Position numbers and translations under genes: made by a program
Notes under the pieces: generated by a model
What the model was told of the DNA's origin: nothing
Database searches by the model: none
The model's input: the letters and a program-made list of their open reading frames with translations, nothing else
Assembly (NCBI GenBank): GCA_003576755.1
Contig: QEVT01000009.1
Span: forward strand, 1 to 38,639
Origin: a bacterium
GTDB taxonomy: Bacteria; Chloroflexota; Anaerolineae; Epilineales; Epilineaceae
Direction of reading: 5' to 3'
DNA: 38,639 bases
Shown here: positions 1-6,604 of the stretch, one piece after another
Layout of the letters: each line of letters opens with the position of its first letter
Numbering within the stretch: the first letter of the stretch is position 1

Positions 1-309
1 CCGTCGGCGCCCGGCGCGGCGCCGGCCGGCGGGGCGCGGCCGAACGTGCCGCGGGTCGGACCGGGTGAGCCCGACGACCGCGACGACGACGCGGCGCCCG
101 GCAGCGGCGGCAGCCGCGAGGGGGAGGACGACGGGCAGGACGACAAGGGCGGCGACAGACAACGCAGCGACGATGACAAGGGCAAGGATGACGGCGGAAT
201 GGACGACGAACGCGAACGCGACGGCGACGACGAGGGCAAGGGCAAGGGCCGGGGTCGTGACGGCGACGATCGAGGCGGCGAAGGCGGGGATGACGGAGGC
301 GACGGGTGA
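1..309 (+). CDS. C-terminal tail of an acidic low-complexity protein (5' partial)
   Basis: The reading frame is open from the first base to a TGA at 307-309, so only the C-terminal ~102 residues of a gene starting left of the window are visible. The first ~20 residues are Ala/Gly/Pro-rich. The rest is dominated by Asp and Gly with interspersed Arg and Lys, has almost no hydrophobic residues, and is surely disordered. A GTG at 46 could in principle start a small ORF, but the frame is open upstream of it. The stop overlaps the GTG of the vWA gene by 4 bp (GTGA), so the two are probably translationally coupled. Function cannot be told. An Asp-rich tail may bind divalent cations or keep a secreted domain soluble, but that is speculation. 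Confidence 0.6.
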   Translation, partial: PSAPGAAPAGGARPNVPRVGPGEPDDRDDDAAPGSGGSREGEDDGQDDKGGDRQRSDDDKGKDDGGMDDERERDGDDEGKGKGRGRDGDDRGGEGGDDGGDG

Positions 310-2207
310 GCGCCGCGCAAGCGCGCGCCAGGCTCGCCGGCGCCGCCGCGCTGGCGGTGGCGGTCGTGGCCGTCGCGGCCAACCTGCCCGGCCCGGAACG
401 CCCGGCGCGGGCCCAGGGATCCAAGATGGCCAGCGCGTGCAGCGCCACGGTGCGCGAGGCGGCGGACGACCCGCTCCGCGACTGCCGGACCGGCGCCGTG
501 ACCGTGACGATGGCGGTGACGTGCCCGCCCGCGTTGCCGTTCCACGCAGTCGTCGTCGTCGCCCGCCACCTGCTGATGGAGGACCACCTCGACGACGCCA
601 AGGCTGCCGCTCGCGACGCCGTGAATGTGCTCGACTTCACGCCGGAGACCCGGATGGGGGTGGTGTCGCTCAGCGTGCAGGAGCGGGTCGAGCAAGAGAT
701 GACCGAGAAGAAGGGAAGCGTCGTCGCGGCCATCGGCCAGATCAAGCTCGACAACGTCGACCCCACGCTCAACTACTATGATTGGCTGGGCCGGGCCGGG
801 CGGATGCTCGAGAAGGCACGCGAGACGGCGGCCGCGCCGCCGCTCGAAGCCGTGGTGCTGTACTCCACCGGCTGCCCCACGGGGTTCGAGAGCTACTGCA
901 ACCGTCAGAGCGCCGCCGCCGGGCAGCTCAAGTCCCAGGGCATCACCGTGATCGGCGTGTGCAACCCACGCGCCCGCCCGTTCGGGATCCCCTTGCCCAA
1001 CAACCACTGCCGCCACATCCAACAGATGGCGTCCGCCGGCTACTACTACGACCTCGGCCAGGCTTCCCAGGTCGGGCGGGCGCTCGTCGACCTCCAGGCG
1101 ATGGGTCATGGCCTGCGTGCCGGGACGGTCACGCTGTCGGAACAGCTCGCCGGCGCGGTCGGGCTCGTGCCGGGCTCGGGCGTGCCGGCACCGGTGGTCG
1201 AAGGCGCCAAGCTGACCTTCACCTGGAACGGCGTGGCCGCCGGGCAGACGGTCAGCGCCACCTACGCCGTCGCGGCGCGGGGCGTCGGGCGTGCCGCGCT
1301 GCGCACGCCCGACAGCCGGGTCACCATCGTCGACAACCTCTTGCGCGTGTCGGCGCCGATCACCGTCCCGCAGCGGACGGTCGACGTCGTGCCGTGCGCC
1401 GCCCCGACCCCGACCGACGCCCCGCCGTCGGCGACGGCGACGGCAAGCCCGACCTCCGTGCTCCCCACCCCAACGGCGACCGACTCCCCCCGGCCGACGC
1501 CGACCGACGTGCCGAGCGATACGGCGACCCCGGCGCCCACGCCGGCGCCCTCGGCGACGCCGACGGCGGAGGCGCATCCCGTGTACTTCCCGGTCGCGCT
1601 GCGCCACGTGTGCACCGTGGCCGAGCGCACGAGCGACGTGGTGCTTGCGATCGACGCGTCGACCAGCATGCACGAGGCGCTCGGGGAAACGACCCGCCTG
1701 GCGGCCGCGCAGGCCGCCGCCCGACGCTTCGTGGCGCTGCTCGACCTCGGCCCACACGGCGATCAGGCGGCCGTGGTGGCGTTCAACGCCGCCGCGACCG
1801 TGTCGGCGCCGCTCGGCGCCGACCGGGCCGCGCTGATCCGCGCGATCGACGGGGTGGGCACCGTGCTGGGCACGCGCATCGATCTGGCGATCGTGGTCTC
1901 GACGGCGATCCTCGCCGGGCCGGATGCACGCGCCGGCAGCCAGCCGGTGCTCGTGGTGCTCACCGACGGCCGCCCCGACGGCGGCACCGGCGACGCGGCG
2001 CTGGCGGCGGCGGTCGCGGCCCGGGCGCGCGGCGTCACGCTCTACGTGGTCGGGCTGGGCGACGCGGTCGACGAGGCCTTCCTCCGCGAGCTCGCCGGCC
2101 GCCCCGACGCGTACCTGCATGCGCCGGACGGCGCGGCCCTGGAGGCGATCTACGCGGGGCTGGCGACGGCGCTGCCGTGCGCCGGCGGCGTCGTATGGGT
2201 GCCGTAG
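306..2207 (+). CDS. Secreted double von Willebrand factor A (vWA) domain protein
   Basis: 633 residues from a GTG start that overlaps the upstream stop by 4 bp. A hydrophobic segment at about residues 8-27, followed by an Ala-rich stretch, looks like a signal peptide. Residues ~78-260 resemble a vWA fold but lack the metal-binding DxSxS. Residues ~355-420 form a Pro/Thr-rich linker ending in a short VYFPVAL motif. A second vWA domain (about 440-625) has an intact MIDAS start D450-A-S-T-S454 and the later TDGRPDG loop with D554. vWA domains with a MIDAS bind protein ligands through Mg2+. Here the protein is probably an exported adhesion or scaffold protein. It heads the visible part of an operon with two radical SAM enzymes and two methyltransferases, but nothing in it shows a direct role in their chemistry. 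Confidence 0.85.
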   Translation: MSAAQARARLAGAAALAVAVVAVAANLPGPERPARAQGSKMASACSATVREAADDPLRDCRTGAVTVTMAVTCPPALPFHAVVVVARHLLMEDHLDDAKAAARDAVNVLDFTPETRMGVVSLSVQERVEQEMTEKKGSVVAAIGQIKLDNVDPTLNYYDWLGRAGRMLEKARETAAAPPLEAVVLYSTGCPTGFESYCNRQSAAAGQLKSQGITVIGVCNPRARPFGIPLPNNHCRHIQQMASAGYYYDLGQASQVGRALVDLQAMGHGLRAGTVTLSEQLAGAVGLVPGSGVPAPVVEGAKLTFTWNGVAAGQTVSATYAVAARGVGRAALRTPDSRVTIVDNLLRVSAPITVPQRTVDVVPCAAPTPTDAPPSATATASPTSVLPTPTATDSPRPTPTDVPSDTATPAPTPAPSATPTAEAHPVYFPVALRHVCTVAERTSDVVLAIDASTSMHEALGETTRLAAAQAAARRFVALLDLGPHGDQAAVVAFNAAATVSAPLGADRAALIRAIDGVGTVLGTRIDLAIVVSTAILAGPDARAGSQPVLVVLTDGRPDGGTGDAALAAAVAARARGVTLYVVGLGDAVDEAFLRELAGRPDAYLHAPDGAALEAIYAGLATALPCAGGVVWVP

Positions 2208-3694
2208 GCGCTGCCGCATCGGCAGACGCGCGCGCGCTTCCGGCCGAGGCCTCACGGGTCGCTCGCCCCGCGCCGGAGCGACCCCACCCGTCGGCCGACA
2301 TCGTCCTGACCCACGGGTACTGCCTCGGCGAGGACGCGCACGAGGCCAGGCACATGGCGCCGTACCCACCCTTGGGGCTGCTGTATCTGTCGGCCTATCT
2401 CAAGCGCGCCGGGTTCACGCCGGCGGTCGTCGACCCCACGTTCGGCGATCGCGCGGCCATCCGGGCCTGCATCGAGGCGCGTGCGGCGCCCGTCCTCGGC
2501 GTGTACACCAACCTGTTGACGCGCGCGGCGGTGGTCGAGATCATCGGGGCTGCGCGCACGGCCGGTTGGAACGTGGTGCTCGGCGGCCCGGAGGCGGCCA
2601 ACCACATCGATGCCTACCTCGCGCGCGGCGCCGACGTCGTCGTGGTCGGCGAGGGCGAGGCGACGCTGGCGGCGCTCCTCCCCGCCATCGCGGCCGACGG
2701 CGTCCACCGGCTGCACGCCGTGGCGGGCATCGCCTTCCGCGACGAGCACGGCGCCGTGGTGCGCACGCCGGCGCGGAGCCCCATGCGCGACCTCGACGCC
2801 CTGCCTTGGCCCGACCGCGAGGCCATCGACATCGCGGCCTACCTGGACTGCTGGCGCGCGCACCACGGCGCGTCGTCGCTCAACCTCATCACGGCGCGGG
2901 GTTGCCCCTACACGTGTCGGTGGTGCAGCCACGGCGTGTTCGGGTTCGCGCACGCGCGGCGCTCGCCCGGCGCCGTCGCCGACGAGGTCGACTGGATCCG
3001 CGCCCGCCACCGGCCGGACCGGCTGTGGTACGCCGACGACGTGTTCACGATCGGCCACCGCTGGCTCGGGGCGTTCGCCGGCGTGATGCGCGGACGCGGG
3101 CCCGCGATCCCGTTCGAGTGCATCACCCGGGCCGACCGCGTCGACGCGGAGGTCGCCGAACAGCTCAAGCAGCTCGGCTGCGACCGGGTCTGGCTCGGCT
3201 CGGAGAGCGGCTCGCAACGCATCCTCGACGCCATGTCGCGTGGCGTCACCGTCGCGCAGGTCCGCCAGGCCACGCGCCACCTCCAAGCGGCGAGGATCCG
3301 GGTCGGGCTGTTCCTGATGTGGGGCTACGAGGGCGAGGATGAGACCGACATCGCCGCGACCATCGACCACGTCAAGCGCACGCTCCCCGACGTGTTCCTG
3401 ACCACCGTCGCCTACCCGATCACCGGCACGCCGTACCACGACGCCGTCGCCGACCGACTGGCGGCGAGCCCGGACTGGGACACCGCGACCGACCGCGACC
3501 ACCGCATCCGCGGGCGCCACTCGCGGCGCTACTACGACCATGCGACCGCACGCCTTCGCCACGAGGTTGCGCTCCACCGGCTGCGGCAGGCAGGGTTGTC
3601 GCACCGCAACCTGCTCCCGGCGTCGCTGGCCGCCGCCGGCGCCTTGCGCGCGCGCGCCGGCATGCGCTGGACGGCCCGCGAGGTGGAGGCATGA
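2195..3694 (+). CDS. B12-binding-domain radical SAM enzyme (BchE-like class)
   Basis: 499 residues from an ATG at 2195 that overlaps the vWA gene by 13 bp. The N-terminal half (about 35-190) has the Rossmann-like cobalamin-binding fold typical of this class, with PPLGLLYLSAYLKRAG and a VVVVGEGE strand-loop. The radical SAM core follows, with the 4Fe-4S motif C237-x3-C241-x2-C244 in RGCPYTCRWC. Downstream are the ECITRAD and GSESGSQRIL segments common to B12-dependent radical SAM methylases and cyclases. Members methylate or rearrange unactivated carbons, or act in lipid and tetrapyrrole chemistry. The substrate here cannot be read from sequence. It ends in a 4-bp ATGA overlap with a methyltransferase, so the enzymes are likely made in fixed ratio for one pathway. 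A start at the Met of codon 2354 is possible but would clip the B12 domain. Confidence 0.9.
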   Translation: MGAVGAAASADARALPAEASRVARPAPERPHPSADIVLTHGYCLGEDAHEARHMAPYPPLGLLYLSAYLKRAGFTPAVVDPTFGDRAAIRACIEARAAPVLGVYTNLLTRAAVVEIIGAARTAGWNVVLGGPEAANHIDAYLARGADVVVVGEGEATLAALLPAIAADGVHRLHAVAGIAFRDEHGAVVRTPARSPMRDLDALPWPDREAIDIAAYLDCWRAHHGASSLNLITARGCPYTCRWCSHGVFGFAHARRSPGAVADEVDWIRARHRPDRLWYADDVFTIGHRWLGAFAGVMRGRGPAIPFECITRADRVDAEVAEQLKQLGCDRVWLGSESGSQRILDAMSRGVTVAQVRQATRHLQAARIRVGLFLMWGYEGEDETDIAATIDHVKRTLPDVFLTTVAYPITGTPYHDAVADRLAASPDWDTATDRDHRIRGRHSRRYYDHATARLRHEVALHRLRQAGLSHRNLLPASLAAAGALRARAGMRWTAREVEA

Positions 3695-4524
3695 GCCGCG
3701 GCGCCGGGGCCGCGCCTTTCGGCCCGCTGCCCAGCCCGTTCGACGCCGTCGCGCGGACCTACGACCGGCGCTTCACCCAGCACCCGCTCGGCCGGACGCT
3801 GCGGGCGGCCGTGTGGCGCCACCTCGACGCGGCCTTCGCGCCAGGCGCGTCGGTCCTCGACCTCGGCTGCGGCACCGGCGCGGATGCGGTGCACCTGGCG
3901 CTGCGCGGCGTCGACGTCGTGGCCGTCGACGCTTCGGCCGCGATGCTCGACGTCGCGCGCGAGCGCATCGCGGCCGCCGGCGTCGCAGACCGGGTGCGGC
4001 TGGTCCACGCGCCCATCGAAGCGCTGCGCCGGGTGGGTCTGGCAAGCGGCTCCCTGGACGGGGCGCTCGCGAACTTCGGGAGCCTCAACGCCATCGCCCC
4101 GGCCGACCTGCCGTTGCTCGGGCGCGACCTCGGGCGGTGCGTCCGGGGCAATGGGGCGTTCATCGCCGTCGTGATGGGGCCGTTGTGTGCGTGGGAGACC
4201 GGCTGGTACTTGGCGCGCCGCGATCCGCGGCGCGCCTTCCGCCGCTGGCGCCGCGGCGGCGTGACGGCCGACCTCGGCGCCGGACCGTTCACGGTGCGCT
4301 ATCCCAGCGTCCGCACGCTTGCCCGCGCCGCCGCGCCGTCGTTCCGGCTGGTCGGCGCCGTCGCCGTCGGCTGTGTCGTGCCGCCGACGTATGCCGGCGG
4401 CTGGCTCGTCGAACGTCCTCGGCTCTTGCGCTGGCTGACGGCGCTCGATCGCCAGATCGCGCACCGATCGCTCGCCGTCGCCTTCGCCGACCACTACCTG
4501 GCACGGCTCGGCCGCACGCCATGA
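3691..4524 (+). CDS. Class I SAM-dependent methyltransferase
   Basis: 277 residues. Motif I is VLDLGCGTG at residues 55-63, followed by an acidic motif II (VVAVDASAAML) and a later NFGSLNAI segment at the motif IV position, so this is a seven-strand Rossmann methyltransferase using S-adenosylmethionine. The N-terminus FDAVARTYDRRF is typical of small-molecule methylases of the Methyltransf_11/25 type. The C-terminal ~100 residues are Arg- and hydrophobic-rich and might lie at the membrane, but no clear transmembrane helix is seen. It overlaps its neighbours by 4 bp on both sides (ATGA at 3691 and 4521), placing it firmly in the radical SAM operon. Substrate unknown; it probably acts on the product of one of the radical SAM enzymes. 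Confidence 0.9.
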   Translation: MSRGAGAAPFGPLPSPFDAVARTYDRRFTQHPLGRTLRAAVWRHLDAAFAPGASVLDLGCGTGADAVHLALRGVDVVAVDASAAMLDVARERIAAAGVADRVRLVHAPIEALRRVGLASGSLDGALANFGSLNAIAPADLPLLGRDLGRCVRGNGAFIAVVMGPLCAWETGWYLARRDPRRAFRRWRRGGVTADLGAGPFTVRYPSVRTLARAAAPSFRLVGAVAVGCVVPPTYAGGWLVERPRLLRWLTALDRQIAHRSLAVAFADHYLARLGRTP

Positions 4525-5468
4525 CGACGGGGTGGCCGGTGGCGTGCCCCGACTGCGCCGCGCCGCTGGGCGCCCTGCCCACCGGCCGGGGCGGCACGGC
4601 CTCCGTCGTGTGCGCGGCGTGCGGCGCGGAGCGCTGCCGGCGCAGCGGCGTGTGGGACTTCCTGACCTCCGCCCAGGCCGAACGCATCTCCCCGTTCCTC
4701 GCCGAGTACACCGCGATCCGGCTTGCCGAAGGGCGTGGCGACGTGACGGCCGAGGCGCTCCGGCAGCGCCCGTGGGTGGATCCGGCACACCCCCGGGCCT
4801 GGGAGTGGTACATCCGTGCGATCGGCTTCGAGCACCTTGTGTCGCACGCGCTGCCGCCCGGCCGACCGGCGCTCCGCATCCTCGACCTCGGCGCCGGGAC
4901 GGGCTGGCTCAGCCACCGGCTGGCCCAGCTCGGGCACGTGCCGCTCGCCATCGACCTCTCGGACGACCCGTGCGACGGCCTGGGCGCCGCCCGGCACTTC
5001 GACGCCGTGCTCGACGACCCGTTCGTGCGCCTGCGCGCGGACTTCGACCGGTTGCCGCTGGCAGCGGGCGCGGCGGACGTCGTCGTCTACAACGCCGCCT
5101 TCCACTACAGCCCGGACTACGCCGCGACGCTTGCGGAGGGGGTGCGGGTGCTGGCACCGGGTGGGCGGGTGGTGATCCTCGACTCGCCGCTCTATCGCTC
5201 GCACGCGAGCGGCGAACGCATGGTCGCGGCCCGCCGCCGGGCCTTCACCGAGCGCTACGGCTTCCCGTCGGACCGGCTCGGCAGCCGCGAGTACCTCGTC
5301 GACCACGAGATCGGCGCGTTGGGCCGCCGCCTCGGCCTGCGCTGGAGCGTGCACGTTCCGCGCTACGGGCTGGCGTGGACGTGGCGCCGCGGGTGGCGGC
5401 GCCTGCGCACCGGCCGCGAGTCGGCGCGGTTCGAGATCCTGGTGGCCGAGCGGGACGCAGCGACGTGA
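4521..5468 (+). CDS. Class I SAM methyltransferase with N-terminal zinc ribbon
   Basis: 315 residues from the ATG at 4521. Residues 9-34 hold two CxxC pairs (C9-C12 and C31-C34), a small zinc ribbon of the kind found in TRM112-like or RlmA-like methylases. The SAM site is ILDLGAGTG starting at residue 120. A DVVVYNAAFHYSPD segment follows at the motif IV position, then a VLAPGGRVVILDSPLY strand. This layout recurs in methylases encoded beside radical SAM genes, which argues for a small-molecule or lipid substrate rather than rRNA, but that is inference. The gene overlaps the previous one by 4 bp (ATGA) and the next by 4 bp (GTGA), completing an unbroken chain of coupled genes. Confidence 0.88.
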   Translation: MTTGWPVACPDCAAPLGALPTGRGGTASVVCAACGAERCRRSGVWDFLTSAQAERISPFLAEYTAIRLAEGRGDVTAEALRQRPWVDPAHPRAWEWYIRAIGFEHLVSHALPPGRPALRILDLGAGTGWLSHRLAQLGHVPLAIDLSDDPCDGLGAARHFDAVLDDPFVRLRADFDRLPLAAGAADVVVYNAAFHYSPDYAATLAEGVRVLAPGGRVVILDSPLYRSHASGERMVAARRRAFTERYGFPSDRLGSREYLVDHEIGALGRRLGLRWSVHVPRYGLAWTWRRGWRRLRTGRESARFEILVAERDAAT

Positions 5469-6529
5469 CGACCACCCTCGCGCCCCGGCCGCGCTCGACC
5501 GGCACGCTCTCGGTCGGACCCACGCACGGCGCGGGCGACCCCGCGATCGCGCGGCTGCCGATCCTGATCCTGTACCCGTTTGCGCGCTGCGACTGCCGCT
5601 GCCGCATGTGCGACATCTGGCGGGGGCGGGGCGGCGCGGCGCTCGACCCCGCGCGGGTGGCCGCGGCGATCGACGACTGGCGCGCCATGGGCGTGCAGCG
5701 GGTCGTCTTGAGCGGCGGCGAGCCGCTGCTCCACCCGCGGCTCTGGGACCTCGCGGCGCCGATCGCCGGCGCGGGCATCGGCATCACGCTCGTCACGACC
5801 GGCCAACGGCTCGCGCGACACGCCCAGGCCGTTGCGCGACACGTCGACGACGTCGTGGTGTCGCTCGACGGGCCGGCCGAGGTCCACGACGCCATCCGCG
5901 GCGTCCCGGGTGCGTTCGCCCGCCTGGCGGCCGGGATCGCCGCCGTGCGCGACCAGGCGCCGCAGCCGGCCGTCACCGCCCGCTGCACCGTCCAGCGGGC
6001 CAACCACACCCGGCTGCGCGACGTCGTCGCCGCCGCACGCGCGCTTGCCGTCGACGCCGTGTCGTTCCTGGCCGCCGACGTGACGAGCGAGGCCTTCGGC
6101 CGTCCCGGGGGCTGGTCGACCGCCCGACGGGGCGAGGTGGCCCTCGCTGCGGCCGAGCTCTCGGCGCTGCGCGCGGAGCTCGACGCGCTCTACGCGGCGC
6201 ATGCGGCGGACTTCGCCGGCGGGTTCGTCGTCGAGTCGCCCGCCAAGCTCGACCGCGCGATCTACGACCACTTCGCGGCGCTCGCCGGCCACGGCGACCA
6301 TCGGCCGGGCACGTGCAACGCGCCCTGGGTCAGCGCCGTCATCGCCGCCGACGGCGCCGTGCACCCGTGCTTCTTCCACGCGGCCATCGGCCGTTGGACC
6401 GGCCAGCCGTTGGCCAACGTGCTCGAGGCCGCGCCCGCCCGCGCCTTCCGGGATGCGCTCGACGTCGCGACCGACCCGGTGTGCCGACGTTGCGTCTGCC
6501 GCCTGAACCTCGCGCCGCCGGTGCTATAA
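5465..6529 (+). CDS. Radical SAM enzyme with SPASM-like C-terminus
   Basis: 354 residues from a GTG start inside the previous stop (GTGA). The radical SAM motif is C42-x3-C46-x2-C49 in RCDCRCRMCDIW, with an extra Cys at 44. It is followed by the LSGGEPLLHP strand typical of SAM binding and VSLDGPAEVHDAIRG. The C-terminal third carries auxiliary-cluster cysteines: C284, C302 (HPCFFH) and a closing CRRCVC group at 340-345, as in SPASM or twitch domains. Such enzymes modify peptides, cofactors and lipids. No short precursor peptide gene is visible next to it, so a RiPP role is not supported. Its TAA stop lies inside the TATAAT box of the next promoter, and it is the last gene of the operon. Confidence 0.9.
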   Translation: MTTTLAPRPRSTGTLSVGPTHGAGDPAIARLPILILYPFARCDCRCRMCDIWRGRGGAALDPARVAAAIDDWRAMGVQRVVLSGGEPLLHPRLWDLAAPIAGAGIGITLVTTGQRLARHAQAVARHVDDVVVSLDGPAEVHDAIRGVPGAFARLAAGIAAVRDQAPQPAVTARCTVQRANHTRLRDVVAAARALAVDAVSFLAADVTSEAFGRPGGWSTARRGEVALAAAELSALRAELDALYAAHAADFAGGFVVESPAKLDRAIYDHFAALAGHGDHRPGTCNAPWVSAVIAADGAVHPCFFHAAIGRWTGQPLANVLEAAPARAFRDALDVATDPVCRRCVCRLNLAPPVL

Positions 6530-6530
6530 T
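6522..6530 (+). promoter_or_regulatory. Extended -10 promoter (TGcTATAAT) for the LuxR-Kelch gene
   Basis: TG-C-TATAAT is a perfect extended -10 element in otherwise very GC-rich DNA. No good -35 hexamer sits 16-18 bp upstream, which is usual for extended -10 promoters. The box overlaps the stop codon of the preceding radical SAM gene (CTA TAA T). Transcription would start near 6537, just before the GTG at 6539. Confidence 0.6.
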
Positions 6531-6538
6531 CGCGCCGC

Positions 6539-6604
6539 GTGACGGCGCGGCGCCTCCCGCCCCGCGAATCGCCCCGTGCGACCCGGCCTCACACCACCCC
6601 ATGA
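6539..6604 (+). CDS. Possible 21-residue leader ORF upstream of the LuxR-Kelch gene
   Basis: A GTG lies exactly 8 bp after the TATAAT box, the spacing seen at other likely leaderless starts in this window. It opens a 21-codon frame that ends in TGA at 6602-6604, overlapping the ATG of the LuxR-Kelch gene as ATGA. The peptide is rich in Arg, Pro and Thr and resembles no known family. If translated, it would bring ribosomes to a gene that has no Shine-Dalgarno sequence of its own. It could equally be chance, because short frames are common in GC-rich DNA. Confidence 0.35.
   Translation: MTARRLPPRESPRATRPHTTP

Noticed and set aside
1370-1600. Pro/Thr codon runs as a possible repeat array or CRISPR
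   Set aside because: Imperfect CCGACG/ACGCCG-type codon repeats encode a continuous TP linker in frame. No spacer structure is present.
782-2194. N-terminal extension of the B12 radical SAM frame back to 782
   Set aside because: It overlaps the vWA gene almost entirely and reads as Arg-rich low complexity. The ATG at 2195 gives a complete enzyme.
2252-3604. 450-codon minus-strand frame over the B12 radical SAM gene
   Set aside because: Antisense to clear radical SAM and B12 motifs; Val/Arg/Gly-rich shadow frame.
5465-6604. RiPP precursor peptide next to the SPASM radical SAM gene
   Set aside because: The only short frame (6539-6604) is Arg/Pro-rich, under a separate promoter and coupled to the regulator gene. 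It has no core-peptide features.
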